The notes: generated from the letters alone by a model not told the origin. A stretch of 64,000 nucleotides of DNA from Sphingorhabdus sp. Alg231-15 (GCF_900149705.1 NZ_LT703001.1:2591001-2655000); one strand, 5' to 3'; shown: positions 27,094 to 36,669, numbered from the stretch's first letter. Numbers and translations: made by a program.

Positions 27094-27735
27094 CTATTGA
27101 ATACGGATTATCCCTCTCTTGAGAGCCGTCAAAACCGCTTCAGTCCGGTCGCTGGCGGCCAGTTTGTCGAGGATCTTGCCGAGATGAATTTTAACCGTGG
27201 ATTCGCTGATATCCAATTTGTAGGCGATCGATTTATTAGAATTTCCGGCTGCCAGTATCTTGAGCACATCCAGTTCGCGCGGGGTTAAATCTTCCTGCAT
27301 CATGGCATCTGCCAGTCGCTCCGCGACTTCACCCTTGAATACCCGCTGACCATCATGGACGCGTTTTATGGCATCCACAATTTCCCGCCTTGCGGTATCC
27401 TTTGTCAGAAAGCCGCGTGCTCCGGCAGAAAGCGTCCGCTTGATCGTGTCGGCACCGTCAAAGGTGGTCAGCGCGATGATCATAGCGGCCGGGTGATCGG
27501 CAACAATCTGCTTGATAACCGTTTCGCCGTCCATATCCGGAAGTTGCAGATCCATGATGGTCACGTCAGGTTTCTTGTGGCTATAGAGCTGCAGCGCACT
27601 TCCCCCATCCTGCGCTTCTCCAATCACTTCCAGGGTCGGATCATCATCGATCAACGCGCGTAGCCCAGCTCGCATTGTCGGATGATCATCAACAATGATT
27701 ACGCGCAATGGCTGTTGATGAGAATCTGGGACCAT
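27094..27735 (-). CDS. NarL/LuxR-family response regulator
   Basis: A 213-residue regulator: receiver domain with VIIVDDH at 12-18, phospho-acceptor D62 in TIMDLQLPDMDG and K in FLTKDTARRE, followed by a LuxR-type helix-turn-helix with LTPRELDVLKILAAGNSNKS (split: LTPRELDVLKIL, AAGNSNKSIA) and STVKIHLGKIL. HisKA_3 kinases pair with this class, so the convergent TPR kinase 27 bases away is the probable partner. I set the start at ATG 27735, preceded by AAGG; an ATG 9 codons earlier is possible. Confidence 0.9.
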   Translation of the reverse strand: MVPDSHQQPLRVIIVDDHPTMRAGLRALIDDDPTLEVIGEAQDGGSALQLYSHKKPDVTIMDLQLPDMDGETVIKQIVADHPAAMIIALTTFDGADTIKRTLSAGARGFLTKDTARREIVDAIKRVHDGQRVFKGEVAERLADAMMQEDLTPRELDVLKILAAGNSNKSIAYKLDISESTVKIHLGKILDKLAASDRTEAVLTALKRGIIRIQ

Positions 27736-27852
27736 GACGGCCTTATAAACCACTATTGGCAATGTGATTAGTCCATTTGGATTATACGATCAGAAAAATG
27801 ATGTCCGGAAATCCGTGTTTCGATGGGATATGCGAGAAAATAGGTTGGATAG

Positions 27853-28758
27853 CTATCCCTTTTCCCAATACGGCGTCCCCCGATAGCGCTCAACCAGGAA
27901 GTCGACAAATGTTCGTACGCGGGCAGACAAGTGCCGGGTTGGCGGATAGACGGCGTAAGCAGTCAATTTCGGCCACTCATAATCGGGCAGGATTTCGACA
28001 AGAGAACCCGCTTCAAGATGCTCGTACACAATGAATCGGGGCTCAATGATAACGCCTTCGCCAGCAACCGCTGCATCGCGAAGAAAGTCGCCGTTGGTTG
28101 CCAATAATCTTGGCGCCATTTCAACCTGGCCTTCGCTCTGATCGGGCGCCCGATATTTCCATGATGGCGTTCTTCGATAACCGTACCGCAATTCCTTGAG
28201 GTTCTTCAGGTCGTCGGGCGTTTCCGGATAGCCATGTTGTTCAAGATAGGACCGGCTTGCCGCAGCGACCATGGTAATCGAAGCGATTTTGCGTGCGATT
28301 AGACTGGAATCCGGAAGATCACCGATACGTATCGCCAGGTCCATTCCATCGGCGACAAGATCCATCTTTCGGTCGCTGAAATTGATGTCAAACTCGACAT
28401 CTGGATGCACTTTCATAAAATCAAGAATAGCTGGCCCCAAATGGGCAACACCGAACGACAGGGGCGCAGCGACCCGGACAATTCCGGCCAGCGCCGTCTG
28501 CGCGTTAATTGTCGCTGATTCCGTTTCCGCCCAGTCCGCCAGCAGGCTGATAGAACGCTGATAAAGCGCTTCTCCAGTGTCAGTAAGCGACAGCTTCCGG
28601 GTTGTCCGTTGCATTAGTTGAACACCAAGTCGCGTTTCCAGTTCCTTGAGTCGGCGACTGACCGCCGATTTGGCAATATGCAGCTGTTCCGCCGCACCCG
28701 TTATTGATCCGGCCTCCACGACCCGCACAAAGGTCTCTATCTCTTCATATTTGCTCAT
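27853..28758 (-). CDS. LysR-family transcriptional regulator
   Basis: A 301-residue LysR regulator with an N-terminal winged helix (FVRVVEAGSITGAAEQLHIA followed by KSAVSRRLKELE) and a substrate-binding domain of the AaeR/DsdC-like class that ends TPYWEKG. It is divergent from azoR across 98 bases. A TTGTTCT/AGAACAA dyad begins at its start codon and could serve autoregulation and azoR control. The co-inducer is unknown; azoR-linked LysR proteins often respond to quinones or other electrophiles. Confidence 0.9.
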   Translation of the reverse strand: MSKYEEIETFVRVVEAGSITGAAEQLHIAKSAVSRRLKELETRLGVQLMQRTTRKLSLTDTGEALYQRSISLLADWAETESATINAQTALAGIVRVAAPLSFGVAHLGPAILDFMKVHPDVEFDINFSDRKMDLVADGMDLAIRIGDLPDSSLIARKIASITMVAAASRSYLEQHGYPETPDDLKNLKELRYGYRRTPSWKYRAPDQSEGQVEMAPRLLATNGDFLRDAAVAGEGVIIEPRFIVYEHLEAGSLVEILPDYEWPKLTAYAVYPPTRHLSARVRTFVDFLVERYRGTPYWEKG

Positions 28759-28779
28759 TTGTTCTCCATATCAGAACAA
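28759..28779. promoter_or_regulatory. LysR-type dyad in the lysR-azoR gap
   Basis: TTGTTCT (28759-28765) and AGAACAA (28773-28779) are perfect 7-bp inverted repeats with a 7-base spacer and contain the T-N11-A pattern of LysR boxes. It adjoins the regulator's start codon, 78 bases from azoR. Confidence 0.5.
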
Positions 28780-28856
28780 TGATTTCCAAAATAGCCCTCT
28801 AATTCTCCAAAACGATCTGATCTAGGGATTGGTCATCGAACAAATGGAGACACGAC

Positions 28857-29456
28857 ATGACATCAATCAACCGCATACTTCGCATCGATTCCAGCGCCCG
28901 GAAAACGGGTTCTGTCACGCGCAGCCTCGCTGATGAAACACTCAACCGCCTTGCCGAACTCACGCCCGTCAACATTGTTGACCGTGATGTTTCAAGCGGA
29001 TTGCCCTTTGTTGACGAAGCTTGGGTCAATGCCAACTTTACGCCAAGCGAAGCGCGCACCGCTGCCGACAGGGCCAAGCTCGCTTTTTCAGATGATCTTG
29101 TTGAAGAGCTTGCAACGGCTGACACCGTTGTGATCTCGACCCCGATTTATAATTTTGGTGTTCCGGCGACACTCAAGGCCTGGATTGACATGATTGCCCG
29201 GGCCGGGGTTACTTTTCGGTATACAGAAAACGGGCCCGTTGGATTGCTAGAAGGAAAACGTGCCATCATATTGGTCGCATCCGGCGGGACACCGGTTGGA
29301 AGCCCCGTCGATTTTGCCACTCCTTACCTCAAACAGGCTCTGGCCTTTGTTGGCATCACTGATGTGTCGGTCATTGCTTCCGATGCGATGAACCAGGATA
29401 CCAAAGCAAAACGTCAGGACGCTTCCAATCAAATCAAGGCCCTGAAAGCCGCTTAG
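28857..29456 (+). CDS. azoR: FMN-dependent NADH-azoreductase
   Basis: A 199-residue flavodoxin-fold quinone/azo reductase. The N-terminus RIDSSARKTGSVTR is the FMN-phosphate loop, and TPIYNFGVPATLKAWIDMI with ARAGVTFRYTE are hallmarks of the AzoR/acyl-carrier-phosphodiesterase family. Length matches AzoR (about 200). It reduces azo dyes and quinones with NADH and typically protects against thiol stress. It is divergent from a LysR regulator; GGAGA upstream supports the start. A perfect 10-bp hairpin follows the stop. Confidence 0.9.
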   Translation: MTSINRILRIDSSARKTGSVTRSLADETLNRLAELTPVNIVDRDVSSGLPFVDEAWVNANFTPSEARTAADRAKLAFSDDLVEELATADTVVISTPIYNFGVPATLKAWIDMIARAGVTFRYTENGPVGLLEGKRAIILVASGGTPVGSPVDFATPYLKQALAFVGITDVSVIASDAMNQDTKAKRQDASNQIKALKAA

Positions 29457-29463
29457 AGCAATA

Positions 29464-29507
29464 CCTCCTCTATTCTTCAGAGAAACTGGATACAGGGATA
29501 GAGGAGG
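29464..29507. terminator. hairpin between convergent azoR and next gene
   Basis: CCTCCTCTAT (29464-29473) and ATAGAGGAGG (29498-29507) are perfect 10-bp arms around a 24-base loop, 7 bases after the azoR stop and before the convergent gene ending at 29564. No T-run follows on the plus strand, so termination is likely but not certain. Confidence 0.5.
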
Positions 29508-29563
29508 GATCTCATTCTTGAGGAAAGCAAACTGACGCTAAGCGAGCGCCAGAAAAGAGCCGC

Positions 29564-30508
29564 TCATTCCTTGTTACGAGAGGTCAGTTCCTTCTCAACG
29601 CGGTGCGCCATAGCTGCACCTTGCATGGAAGCAGAGACATCAGACGCGGAATTGTAAAGAGAACTGAGCAGCACCAGATCCATTTCACTGACAGCGCTCG
29701 GTGTTTTCTCATCGGAATTTGATGAGTCGAACAAGGACAGAATGGAATATTGCGGGGTTTGTCGGGATTTGCTGTCTTTGGTGTCAATGTAAGAGCGCAT
29801 TGCCGCATAATCAGCAATCTGAACTGTGGTCAGATCCACGAGCGCATCTTTTTCCAGCAACAGAAAAGAGTGGGTCATGGTCTGTTGTGTCGTGCGTTTA
29901 ATCTTTGACTTGACGTTTGAGTTCATTACCGGAACTTCGGTTGTGGCTCCTGTCGTAGGCAGAACAGTCACTTCATCAGAATTTTGTAAAGCGCTGGTTT
30001 CGGCAGAACCTGTTTGAATGCGTTTCCAAGCATAAGCGGGACCGCCACTCTTCGCGATCCGCTCGCGCTCATGATGTGCCATGCCGCCAAACAGGCGCGA
30101 CCTTTTCTTGCGAATAAGGTTCATGGCTTCCTCGCCATCGGCAACGACCATGACATAAACATTCGGCGAGCAGCCCTGTCCTGCAACCCTCATGTCGGCG
30201 GCCAACGCAACACCGCGCATGCGTTTTTCTATCTGCTTGCTGTTCTCTTCAGACAAACCCACCACATGTGGACAAACCGGGTCAGAAAAGCGTGCATATT
30301 GTCCGTCATGGCGTCCGCCTTTTGGCGTTGCAATTGTTGTCCGGATAAAATCCGCAATGGCTGCTTTCGTGGTCTTATTGCCGGTTACAACAATATCTGC
30401 ATCAGATGACTGTGGATCGGTTAGTGTCGCTACCGACGGAGAGGGGAAGAGCGCCATCCCGGAAATTGTCAGACCCAGGGCGACCAGAATATTCTTCTTC
30501 ATTTCCAT
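29564..30508 (-). CDS. hypothetical secreted protein
   Basis: A 314-residue protein with a signal peptide (about 1-27) and an AAGGAG ribosome site 6 bases before the ATG at 30508. Shortly after the signal it has DIVVTGNKTTKAAI, reminiscent of the IVVTG segment found at the N-terminus of sphingomonad outer-membrane proteins. Cysteines occur only in the first half (SDPVCPHVVG and AGQGCSPNV). The rest is polar without recognised domains, with a Ser-rich C-terminus. I do not recognise a function. It looks like a lineage-specific periplasmic or outer-membrane-associated protein. Confidence 0.7.
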   Translation of the reverse strand: MEMKKNILVALGLTISGMALFPSPSVATLTDPQSSDADIVVTGNKTTKAAIADFIRTTIATPKGGRHDGQYARFSDPVCPHVVGLSEENSKQIEKRMRGVALAADMRVAGQGCSPNVYVMVVADGEEAMNLIRKKRSRLFGGMAHHERERIAKSGGPAYAWKRIQTGSAETSALQNSDEVTVLPTTGATTEVPVMNSNVKSKIKRTTQQTMTHSFLLLEKDALVDLTTVQIADYAAMRSYIDTKDSKSRQTPQYSILSLFDSSNSDEKTPSAVSEMDLVLLSSLYNSASDVSASMQGAAMAHRVEKELTSRNKE

Positions 30509-30707
30509 CGGGAACTCCTTTTCGACGACAAAGCTTGCACAATACAGGTCGAGTGTAAAGAAAGTCGGCCAGAAAGACCGACATGTGGTCAGCAACATAA
30601 GCAAATCTCAATGAAGAACAGGACCGCATTTCTCAGTTCGCACTGTTTTTTACTATATATTGCACTGCAACATTGATCATCTGGCCAGAAGCTTTATGAG
30701 GCGATCT

Positions 30708-32228
30708 ATGTATGATCTGGCAATTATTGGTGGCGGGATAAACGGCGTCGGCATTGCGCGTGACGCGGCGGGCAGAGACCTGAAAGTCCTGCTTGTCGAG
30801 CGTGATGATCTGGCGGCGCACACATCGTCGACGAGCACCAAGCTGGTCCATGGCGGTTTGCGCTATCTGGAACATTATGAATTTAGTCTGGTGCGCAAAG
30901 CATTGCAGGAGCGCGAAGTGCTGCTGCGTAACGCGCCGCATATTATCTGGCCGATGCGCTTCGTGTTGCCAGTGGATCAGGGTATGCGCCCGGCCTGGTT
31001 CCTGCGCCTTGGTCTTTTTCTCTATGATCATCTTGGCACGCGGTCGCTGCTGCCGGGAACAAAGAGCCTCAACCTGCGCAGAGATATGCGTGGAAAGCCG
31101 CTTCAAGAACGATTGAAAAAGGGCTTTGCCTATTCCGATTGCTGGGTAGAGGATGCGCGGCTTGTATCGTTGACGGCACGCGATGCGAAACAACGCGGCG
31201 CCGATATCCGTATCCAGACAGAATGTGTTGGGATCGAACGCAGCGCCGATCACTGGACCCTACAATTAAAGGGGCAGCTTAACGGACATGACGGCGAAGC
31301 GACAGAGCAGGCCAAAGTGTTGATCAATGCCGCCGGGCCCTGGGTTGATCCGGTCACTGCGCTCTATGACCAGAGCAGCAACGCCGCGAAACTACGGCTT
31401 GTCAAAGGCAGCCATATTGTGATTGCGCGCAAATTTGAAGGCGATCACAGCTATATCTTCCAGAACAAGGATGGGCGGATCATCTTTGCCATACCTTATG
31501 AAGGCGATCACACTCTAATCGGGACGACCGATCAACCATGGAGCTATGATGAAGGTCCGGCAAAGATCAGCGATGGCGAAATCGACTATCTCTGCTCTGC
31601 GGCCAGTGAATATTTTGCCGATCCGGTCACCCGTGATGACGTTCAGTGGACCTATTCCGGGGTGCGGCCGTTGTTTGACGATCATAGCCAGTCGGCCTCG
31701 ACCGTCACCCGCGATTATGTGTTTGACTATAATGATGATGGCGGCGCACCGGTGCTATCCGTTTTTGGTGGCAAGATAACCACTTACCGGGTGCTTGCGC
31801 GGCAGGCGATGAAGACGCTGAAGGCGGCCCTGCATGTCGAGACCGATGACTGGACCAAAGACGCGCCATTGCCAGGCGGAGATTTTCCGGCAGACGGTTT
31901 TGACGCTCTGGTCGCGAAATATTCTCGGCGCTGGGCGTTTCTTGGCAAAGACGTGATGATCAGGCTGGTGCGCGCTTATGGCACCGATGTGGCAACCATG
32001 CTGGGCGATGCCGGCGACGAAGCTGCCTTGGGGCATCATTTTGGTGCCGGTCTATACGAGATCGAGCTGCGCTGGCTGATCGTCCATGAATTTGCCACGA
32101 CTGACGAAGACGTGCTGTGGCGCCGTTCGAAGCTTGGCTTGCACATGAATGAAGATCAGAAAGCGGCGGTCGCGGACTGGTTCGCCAGGCAGGATATGCG
32201 AACAAAAACGGCCAGCACCGTTTCCTGA
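30708..32228 (+). CDS. glpD: glycerol-3-phosphate dehydrogenase (FAD)
   Basis: A 506-residue FAD-dependent dehydrogenase that oxidises sn-glycerol-3-phosphate to dihydroxyacetone phosphate and passes electrons to the quinone pool at the inner membrane. The N-terminal dinucleotide-binding motif is AIIGGGINGVGIARDAAGR (split: IIGGGINGVG then ARDAAGR); HTSSTSTKLVHGGLRYLE and VDPVTALYD/DKVLIN-type segments are typical of GlpD, and the C-terminal DAO_C domain is present. Start at 30708 has GAGG 6 bases upstream; ATG 30696 is an alternative. No glpK or glpF is in the window, so it stands alone. A GC-rich palindrome and tRNA-Gly follow. Confidence 0.92.
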   Translation: MYDLAIIGGGINGVGIARDAAGRDLKVLLVERDDLAAHTSSTSTKLVHGGLRYLEHYEFSLVRKALQEREVLLRNAPHIIWPMRFVLPVDQGMRPAWFLRLGLFLYDHLGTRSLLPGTKSLNLRRDMRGKPLQERLKKGFAYSDCWVEDARLVSLTARDAKQRGADIRIQTECVGIERSADHWTLQLKGQLNGHDGEATEQAKVLINAAGPWVDPVTALYDQSSNAAKLRLVKGSHIVIARKFEGDHSYIFQNKDGRIIFAIPYEGDHTLIGTTDQPWSYDEGPAKISDGEIDYLCSAASEYFADPVTRDDVQWTYSGVRPLFDDHSQSASTVTRDYVFDYNDDGGAPVLSVFGGKITTYRVLARQAMKTLKAALHVETDDWTKDAPLPGGDFPADGFDALVAKYSRRWAFLGKDVMIRLVRAYGTDVATMLGDAGDEAALGHHFGAGLYEIELRWLIVHEFATTDEDVLWRRSKLGLHMNEDQKAAVADWFARQDMRTKTASTVS

Positions 32229-32232
32229 TTGA

Positions 32233-32262
32233 CGCGCCGCCATCGCGATGGCAATAGGCGCG
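32233..32262 (+). terminator. GC-rich hairpin after glpD
   Basis: CGCGCC (32233-32238) pairs with GGCGCG (32257-32262) around the perfect 14-base palindrome GCCATCGCGATGGC (32239-32252). It lies between glpD and tRNA-Gly. No T-run follows, so it may be a processing or weak termination structure. Confidence 0.4.
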
Positions 32263-32273
32263 CTTGGAAACAG

Positions 32274-32347
32274 GCGGGTGTAGCTCAATGGTAGAGCAGA
32301 AGCCTTCCAAGCTTACGACGAGGGTTCGATTCCCTTCACCCGCTCCA
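32274..32347 (+). tRNA. tRNA-Gly (anticodon TCC)
   Basis: A 74-base cloverleaf with encoded CCA: acceptor GCGGGTG pairs with CACCCGC; D-stem GCTC/GAGC; anticodon loop CTTCCAA gives TCC; T-arm AGGGTTCGATTCCCT. The first anticodon-stem pair is G-A, common in alphaproteobacterial tRNA-Gly(TCC). It reads GGA and GGG codons. No integrase or att-like duplication of its 3' end was noticed nearby. Confidence 0.97.
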
Positions 32348-32566
32348 ATTTCTGGAAAAATAAAGAGCCTTATTCAATTCTCGCCTTGTGGTTAGCGAGA
32401 GGAAAAAGTGCGTTACAATCTCGCCACAAAGCTTCTGAGATCAGCTCACCGATATCCGCTATATCCCGAGCGTGGACACTTGGGCATAAATTCACCCTAT
32501 CCCGGCTTGCCCGATTTTCAACAAAGTACGTTTAGTCTGACAAGACCAATCAGAGGCAAGTTGCAG

Positions 32567-34546
32567 TTAGTCTGATAGCGCCGTTCCCGCAGATACTTCA
32601 TATTGGAGTGTCTCATCCACATTGCCGCGCGTATAGGCGTGATAGCTGCTACGCGTTTCGGCATAGACGCGCTGAGCGATTGGCTTGCCCCAATCCGTTT
32701 CGTTGAGTGCTGTGAACAAGGGGCTGACAAACTTATTGCGTCCCACTTTCGCCAAAAAGCGTTCGGCTTGCTGAACGGCCGGACCGTATTCATTGCTTAG
32801 CGCCGCCTCCAGCCAAAGAAACAACACTTCATTGTTGTCAGTTTGCGAAAGCCCCAAGGTCGTGTCTAGTGCTGCCAGTTGCTCGTTAGACAAATCCTGA
32901 GGGAGTTCCTCGAGGAAGCGTCGCTGCTCTGCTGCTGTCCAGTCGCGCCAGGCCTCGACATTGGGTAGCGTTCCCTCGTCCGCATAAGCTGCAATTGCGC
33001 CGTCCACAACGGCAAAGGCCTGCGGATCTGGTTTCCAAGCGTTTTCCGGCAGGCCGGTGCCATAAACCCATTCGTCCAACATCAATCGTTTTTCCAGTTC
33101 AGCATCGTCAACGATCAGCTTCTTGCGCAGATCAGCTAGGAACATTTCGGATGTCACCGGCTCGAATGCGTGACTGTCAAACCATTGAGTCAGCCAGGCA
33201 TCAAACTTTTCACGGCCGATGATATTCTCCACCGTGCGCAGGAACACTGTCCCCTTGTCGTAAATCGCGAAACCTTTCGTATCGAACGGGCTTATTGCGT
33301 CGGGTGAACGCATGGCTGTGTTGGGATTGTCTGCGCCGACATCATTGATGCCGTCGACCAGACCGGCATAGCTGAGAGCATATTCTTGCTCGGCGCGCTC
33401 TTTGCCATAGACTTCCTCAACGATACGGTTCTCGAAATAGGAGGTAACCCCCTCGTTCAACCATCCATCGCGCCAGCTCGAATAAGTGGTCAAATTTCCT
33501 GACCAGCTGTGTGCCAATTCATGTGCAACCAACCCGTTGTTAGAGCGATCACCCGCAATGAAGGTCGGTGTAAGAAAGGTCATCACCGGGTTTTCCATAC
33601 CGCCATAGGGGAAGGCTGGCGGCAGGATGATCATGTCATAGCGGCCCCAGCGATAGTCACCGAACAATGCAATCCCGGCGTCGATCATCTCTTCTGTATC
33701 GCCGACCTCTTGCGCGGCAGCTTCGATGACTTCGGGTTCTGCCCATACACCTGAACGCGGGCCAAGTTTGCGAAATTCGATATTACCCGCCGCAATGGCA
33801 ATCAAATAAGGAGGGACCGGGTTGTTCATCACGAAGCGAAAGTCACGGCGGTTCCCGTCCTCCGGTTCGGGATCGCCCTGAATCACACCGCTCATGACGA
33901 CATTCAGAGGTTCGGGCGCCGAGATGGTCGCTTGCCATGTCTGACGGATTCCGGGGCTGTCCTGGGTAGGAATCCACGTACGGTTATTGATGGCCTGTCC
34001 TTGGCTGAAGATGAAGGGATACTTGCCACCAGCTGTCTGCTCCGGGCTTAACCACTGCAAGGCCTCGGCCCCAGGAGCAGACACATATTCGACCACGATC
34101 CGGTGTGTTGCGGCAAGCGCGCCCTCTGCCAGTTCGGCGCCTCGCTCCAGTTTCTGAGCCGGAAGCTCTATGGTCAAGGGTTCGCCCTTGCCTTCGACCA
34201 CCTCGCCAAGGTCAAACTTCAGAGCATTGCCAGCCTCATCGGCGACCGCAGAGACGCGAAGGCCATTGGAGTCGAGGATAATCTCGCTTGCCTCATCCGC
34301 CGCAAGCACATCTAGAGTGGCCGTCCCTCCGATAGTCTTCGCATCGAAGTCCATTGCCAGATCCAAGTCAATATGCGTCACCCGCGCCTCTTCAGGCTTC
34401 GCAAAAGTCTGATCATCAAACGCTTCTTCACTTGTCAATATTGGCGCGATTTCGCCCCGTTGAGCCGTGTCCTGCGAGACCATGCCACCGCAGCCGACAA
34501 GGAGGATCAGAAACGGTACTACAAGAAATGAGACGTGAATGCGCAT
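32567..34546 (-). CDS. M1-family zinc aminopeptidase, lipoprotein
   Basis: A 659-residue metallopeptidase with a lipoprotein signal (lipobox LVGC, lipidated C19), so envelope-anchored. The exopeptidase motif GGMEN is at 315-319 and the zinc site HELAH at 342-346 with the distal ligand E365 in WLNEGVTSYFE, all defining M1. The C-terminal helical domain resembles that of leukotriene-A4-hydrolase-like aminopeptidases. It removes N-terminal residues from peptides, probably in the periplasm. It is convergent with tRNA-Gly and has no obvious operon partner. Confidence 0.92.
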   Translation of the reverse strand: MRIHVSFLVVPFLILLVGCGGMVSQDTAQRGEIAPILTSEEAFDDQTFAKPEEARVTHIDLDLAMDFDAKTIGGTATLDVLAADEASEIILDSNGLRVSAVADEAGNALKFDLGEVVEGKGEPLTIELPAQKLERGAELAEGALAATHRIVVEYVSAPGAEALQWLSPEQTAGGKYPFIFSQGQAINNRTWIPTQDSPGIRQTWQATISAPEPLNVVMSGVIQGDPEPEDGNRRDFRFVMNNPVPPYLIAIAAGNIEFRKLGPRSGVWAEPEVIEAAAQEVGDTEEMIDAGIALFGDYRWGRYDMIILPPAFPYGGMENPVMTFLTPTFIAGDRSNNGLVAHELAHSWSGNLTTYSSWRDGWLNEGVTSYFENRIVEEVYGKERAEQEYALSYAGLVDGINDVGADNPNTAMRSPDAISPFDTKGFAIYDKGTVFLRTVENIIGREKFDAWLTQWFDSHAFEPVTSEMFLADLRKKLIVDDAELEKRLMLDEWVYGTGLPENAWKPDPQAFAVVDGAIAAYADEGTLPNVEAWRDWTAAEQRRFLEELPQDLSNEQLAALDTTLGLSQTDNNEVLFLWLEAALSNEYGPAVQQAERFLAKVGRNKFVSPLFTALNETDWGKPIAQRVYAETRSSYHAYTRGNVDETLQYEVSAGTALSD

Positions 34547-35055
34547 AGGGATATCCTGATGAGAGAGAATTTTCGGGTGATTTACATGATACGCAGCTGC
34601 TTGCCAGCCCCTGATCTAATAAACTATCCCCCGTCAGCATTCGATAGACGGATCTTGTCAGGCGCCAACCGCTGCCATTAAAGCACCTACTAGAATGATG
34701 TTTGGGGGGGTGAAGATTGAATGAACTGACATTCGAAAATATATGACAAAGAATTGTTTAAAGAACAACGAGAACGATTTCACTAGGGGCAACCGTGCGG
34801 ATCGTTCCGGCTTTTCCAAATTGCTCGTGGCCGCTGTTGTGCCCAAAGCGGAGATAAGAAAGCGTGTCAGATATCTCACCAAACCATCGTTTTCTGCAAA
34901 AGACGACAACCGCCATTCCCCTTCATCCGCTCCATTTTGCAAATTCCCAGAAGCTGGTCCTTGATCGCAGTTGCCTGCGACAGGCTCGGCTTGTGCTAGC
35001 GCTAGACATGTTTCTCGCCAGCAGTTAGCCTGATTTAAAATCAGGAGGCTGCCCC
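34547..35055. other. gene-free stretch before acyl-CoA synthetase
   Basis: About 510 bases between the start of the M1 peptidase gene and the start of the acyl-CoA synthetase gene. Reading frames exist on both strands but have no family resemblance, no convincing ribosome sites and atypical composition, so I treat the stretch as intergenic and expect divergent promoters. I see no clear operator. Confidence 0.5.
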
Positions 35056-36669
35056 ATGTATGACGTTGCGCTAACCGAATCCTATTTTCCAGCGCAGGGC
35101 GGACCGGAACCGTCTCCGATGACTGTCGGCGACATGCTGCGTCAGTCGGCGGCACAGGCGCCAGACCAACCGGCACTCAAAGAGCTGACCTATGAAGGTG
35201 CGATTGATCGCAGTTGGACCTATGCCGAACTTTTGCACGACGCAGAGCGGCTGGGCCGGGCGCTGGCCAGTCGCCATGCAGAGGGCGCGCGGGTCGCGGT
35301 CTATGCGAATAATGTGCCGGAATGGGTGTTGCTGGAACTGGCTTGCGGTCTGGCTGGCGTGACGCTGGTGACGGTCAATCCGGCCTATCAGAAGCGCGAG
35401 CTGAAATATGTCCTCGAACAGTCGCGTTCCGAGGCGATCTACTATGTCGCCGACTTTCGTGGAAACCCGATGCAGGAGATTGCCGATGCGGTGTGCGATG
35501 AAATTCCGGCAATCAAACACCGGATATTGCTGAGCGACCATGATGCCCTTTATGCGGGGGAAGATAGCGGTACGCTGCGCAATCCCAAGCCGCAGGATGC
35601 GGTGCAGCTGCAATATACATCCGGGACGACCGGCTTCCCGAAAGGCGCAGTGCTCCATCATAACGGCCTGGTCCGCAACGGTGTTGATACGATGGCGCGG
35701 GGCGGGATGGAGCAGGGTGACGTCTTTGTCCACACGATGCCGCTTTTTCACACCACTGGCTGCGCAATTCTGGTGCTGGGCGGCTTTGGCCGGTGCGGTA
35801 CCATGTTGCTCGCCCCGATGTTTGATCCGGTGATGATTGCCAATGTCATCGAAAGCCAACGCGCCAAGTTCATCCTTGGCGTGCCGACCATGTTGGTGGC
35901 GCTGATCGACGAAGTGCGCCGATCCGGTCAGGACGTGTCCTCGACGCGGCGGATCATGTCCGGCGGAGCAATGGTCGCGCCGCAACTGTGCCGCGATGCC
36001 AAGGACGTGTTTGGCGCACCGATCCAGATTGTCTACGGCCAGACAGAAACGTCGCCGGTGCTGACGCAGGCCTGGTATGAGGATTCGGACGATGACCTGA
36101 CTCAGACCATTGGTCAGCCGGCCGCCCATACGGAAATTTCCATTCGCGATCCGCAATCCAATGCCGTGCTGCCGATTGGCGAACAGGGCGAGATTTGCGC
36201 GCGCGCCTATAGTGTGATGTTGGGCTATAATGACAATCCCGACGCCACCGCCGCCGCGATCGATAGTGAGGGCTGGCTGCATACCGGCGATCTCGGGCGC
36301 ATGGACGCGCGCGGCTATGTCAAGATTACCGGCCGAGTCAAAGAGATGATCATTCGCGGCGGCGAGAATCTGTTCCCGGCGGAGATTGAAAATGCGATGC
36401 TGGAGCATGACACGATTGACGAGGTCGCCGTGGTCGGCATTCCGGATGATAAATGGGGTGAGCAGGTCGCCTGTTTTTTCCGCAGCGGGTCCGGCGAGAC
36501 AATGCACGCGGATGATCTGAAAGCCTTCATCCGCGATCGCCTGTCGCCACAAAAGACGCCAGCCTATTGGATAAGCGTATCGGAATGGCCGCTTACCGGC
36601 TCCGGGAAAATTCAGAAGTTCAAACTGGCCGAGGCCTTTGAAGCAGGCGAACATGAATTGCTGAACTAG
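35056..36669 (+). CDS. AMP-binding acyl-CoA synthetase
   Basis: A 537-residue adenylate-forming enzyme that activates a fatty or aromatic acid to its acyl-CoA. The phosphate loop YTSGTTGFPKG, the GWLHTGDLG motif, RVKEMIIRGGEN and the C-terminal catalytic lysine in PLTGSGKIQK are all present. It belongs to the FadD/medium-chain acyl-CoA synthetase group; chain length cannot be set from sequence alone. CAGGAGG 5 bases upstream supports the start. Together with the CYP153/ferredoxin pair 1.5 kb downstream it fits oxidation of alkanes through fatty acids, though they are not one operon. Confidence 0.9.
   Translation: MYDVALTESYFPAQGGPEPSPMTVGDMLRQSAAQAPDQPALKELTYEGAIDRSWTYAELLHDAERLGRALASRHAEGARVAVYANNVPEWVLLELACGLAGVTLVTVNPAYQKRELKYVLEQSRSEAIYYVADFRGNPMQEIADAVCDEIPAIKHRILLSDHDALYAGEDSGTLRNPKPQDAVQLQYTSGTTGFPKGAVLHHNGLVRNGVDTMARGGMEQGDVFVHTMPLFHTTGCAILVLGGFGRCGTMLLAPMFDPVMIANVIESQRAKFILGVPTMLVALIDEVRRSGQDVSSTRRIMSGGAMVAPQLCRDAKDVFGAPIQIVYGQTETSPVLTQAWYEDSDDDLTQTIGQPAAHTEISIRDPQSNAVLPIGEQGEICARAYSVMLGYNDNPDATAAAIDSEGWLHTGDLGRMDARGYVKITGRVKEMIIRGGENLFPAEIENAMLEHDTIDEVAVVGIPDDKWGEQVACFFRSGSGETMHADDLKAFIRDRLSPQKTPAYWISVSEWPLTGSGKIQKFKLAEAFEAGEHELLN

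Noticed and set aside
32274..32347. tRNA-Gly as an integration site for an island
   Set aside because: No integrase, no repeated tRNA 3' end and no composition change are seen downstream.
34658..35176. Possible gene in the M1-acyl-CoA synthetase gap
   Set aside because: The frame runs into the synthetase start region on the opposite strand, has no ribosome site and a composition unlike neighbouring genes.
35071..36654. 527-residue minus-strand frame opposite the acyl-CoA synthetase
   Set aside because: The plus strand encodes a clear AMP-binding enzyme with all motifs; the antisense frame is a by-product of codon bias and has no family features.
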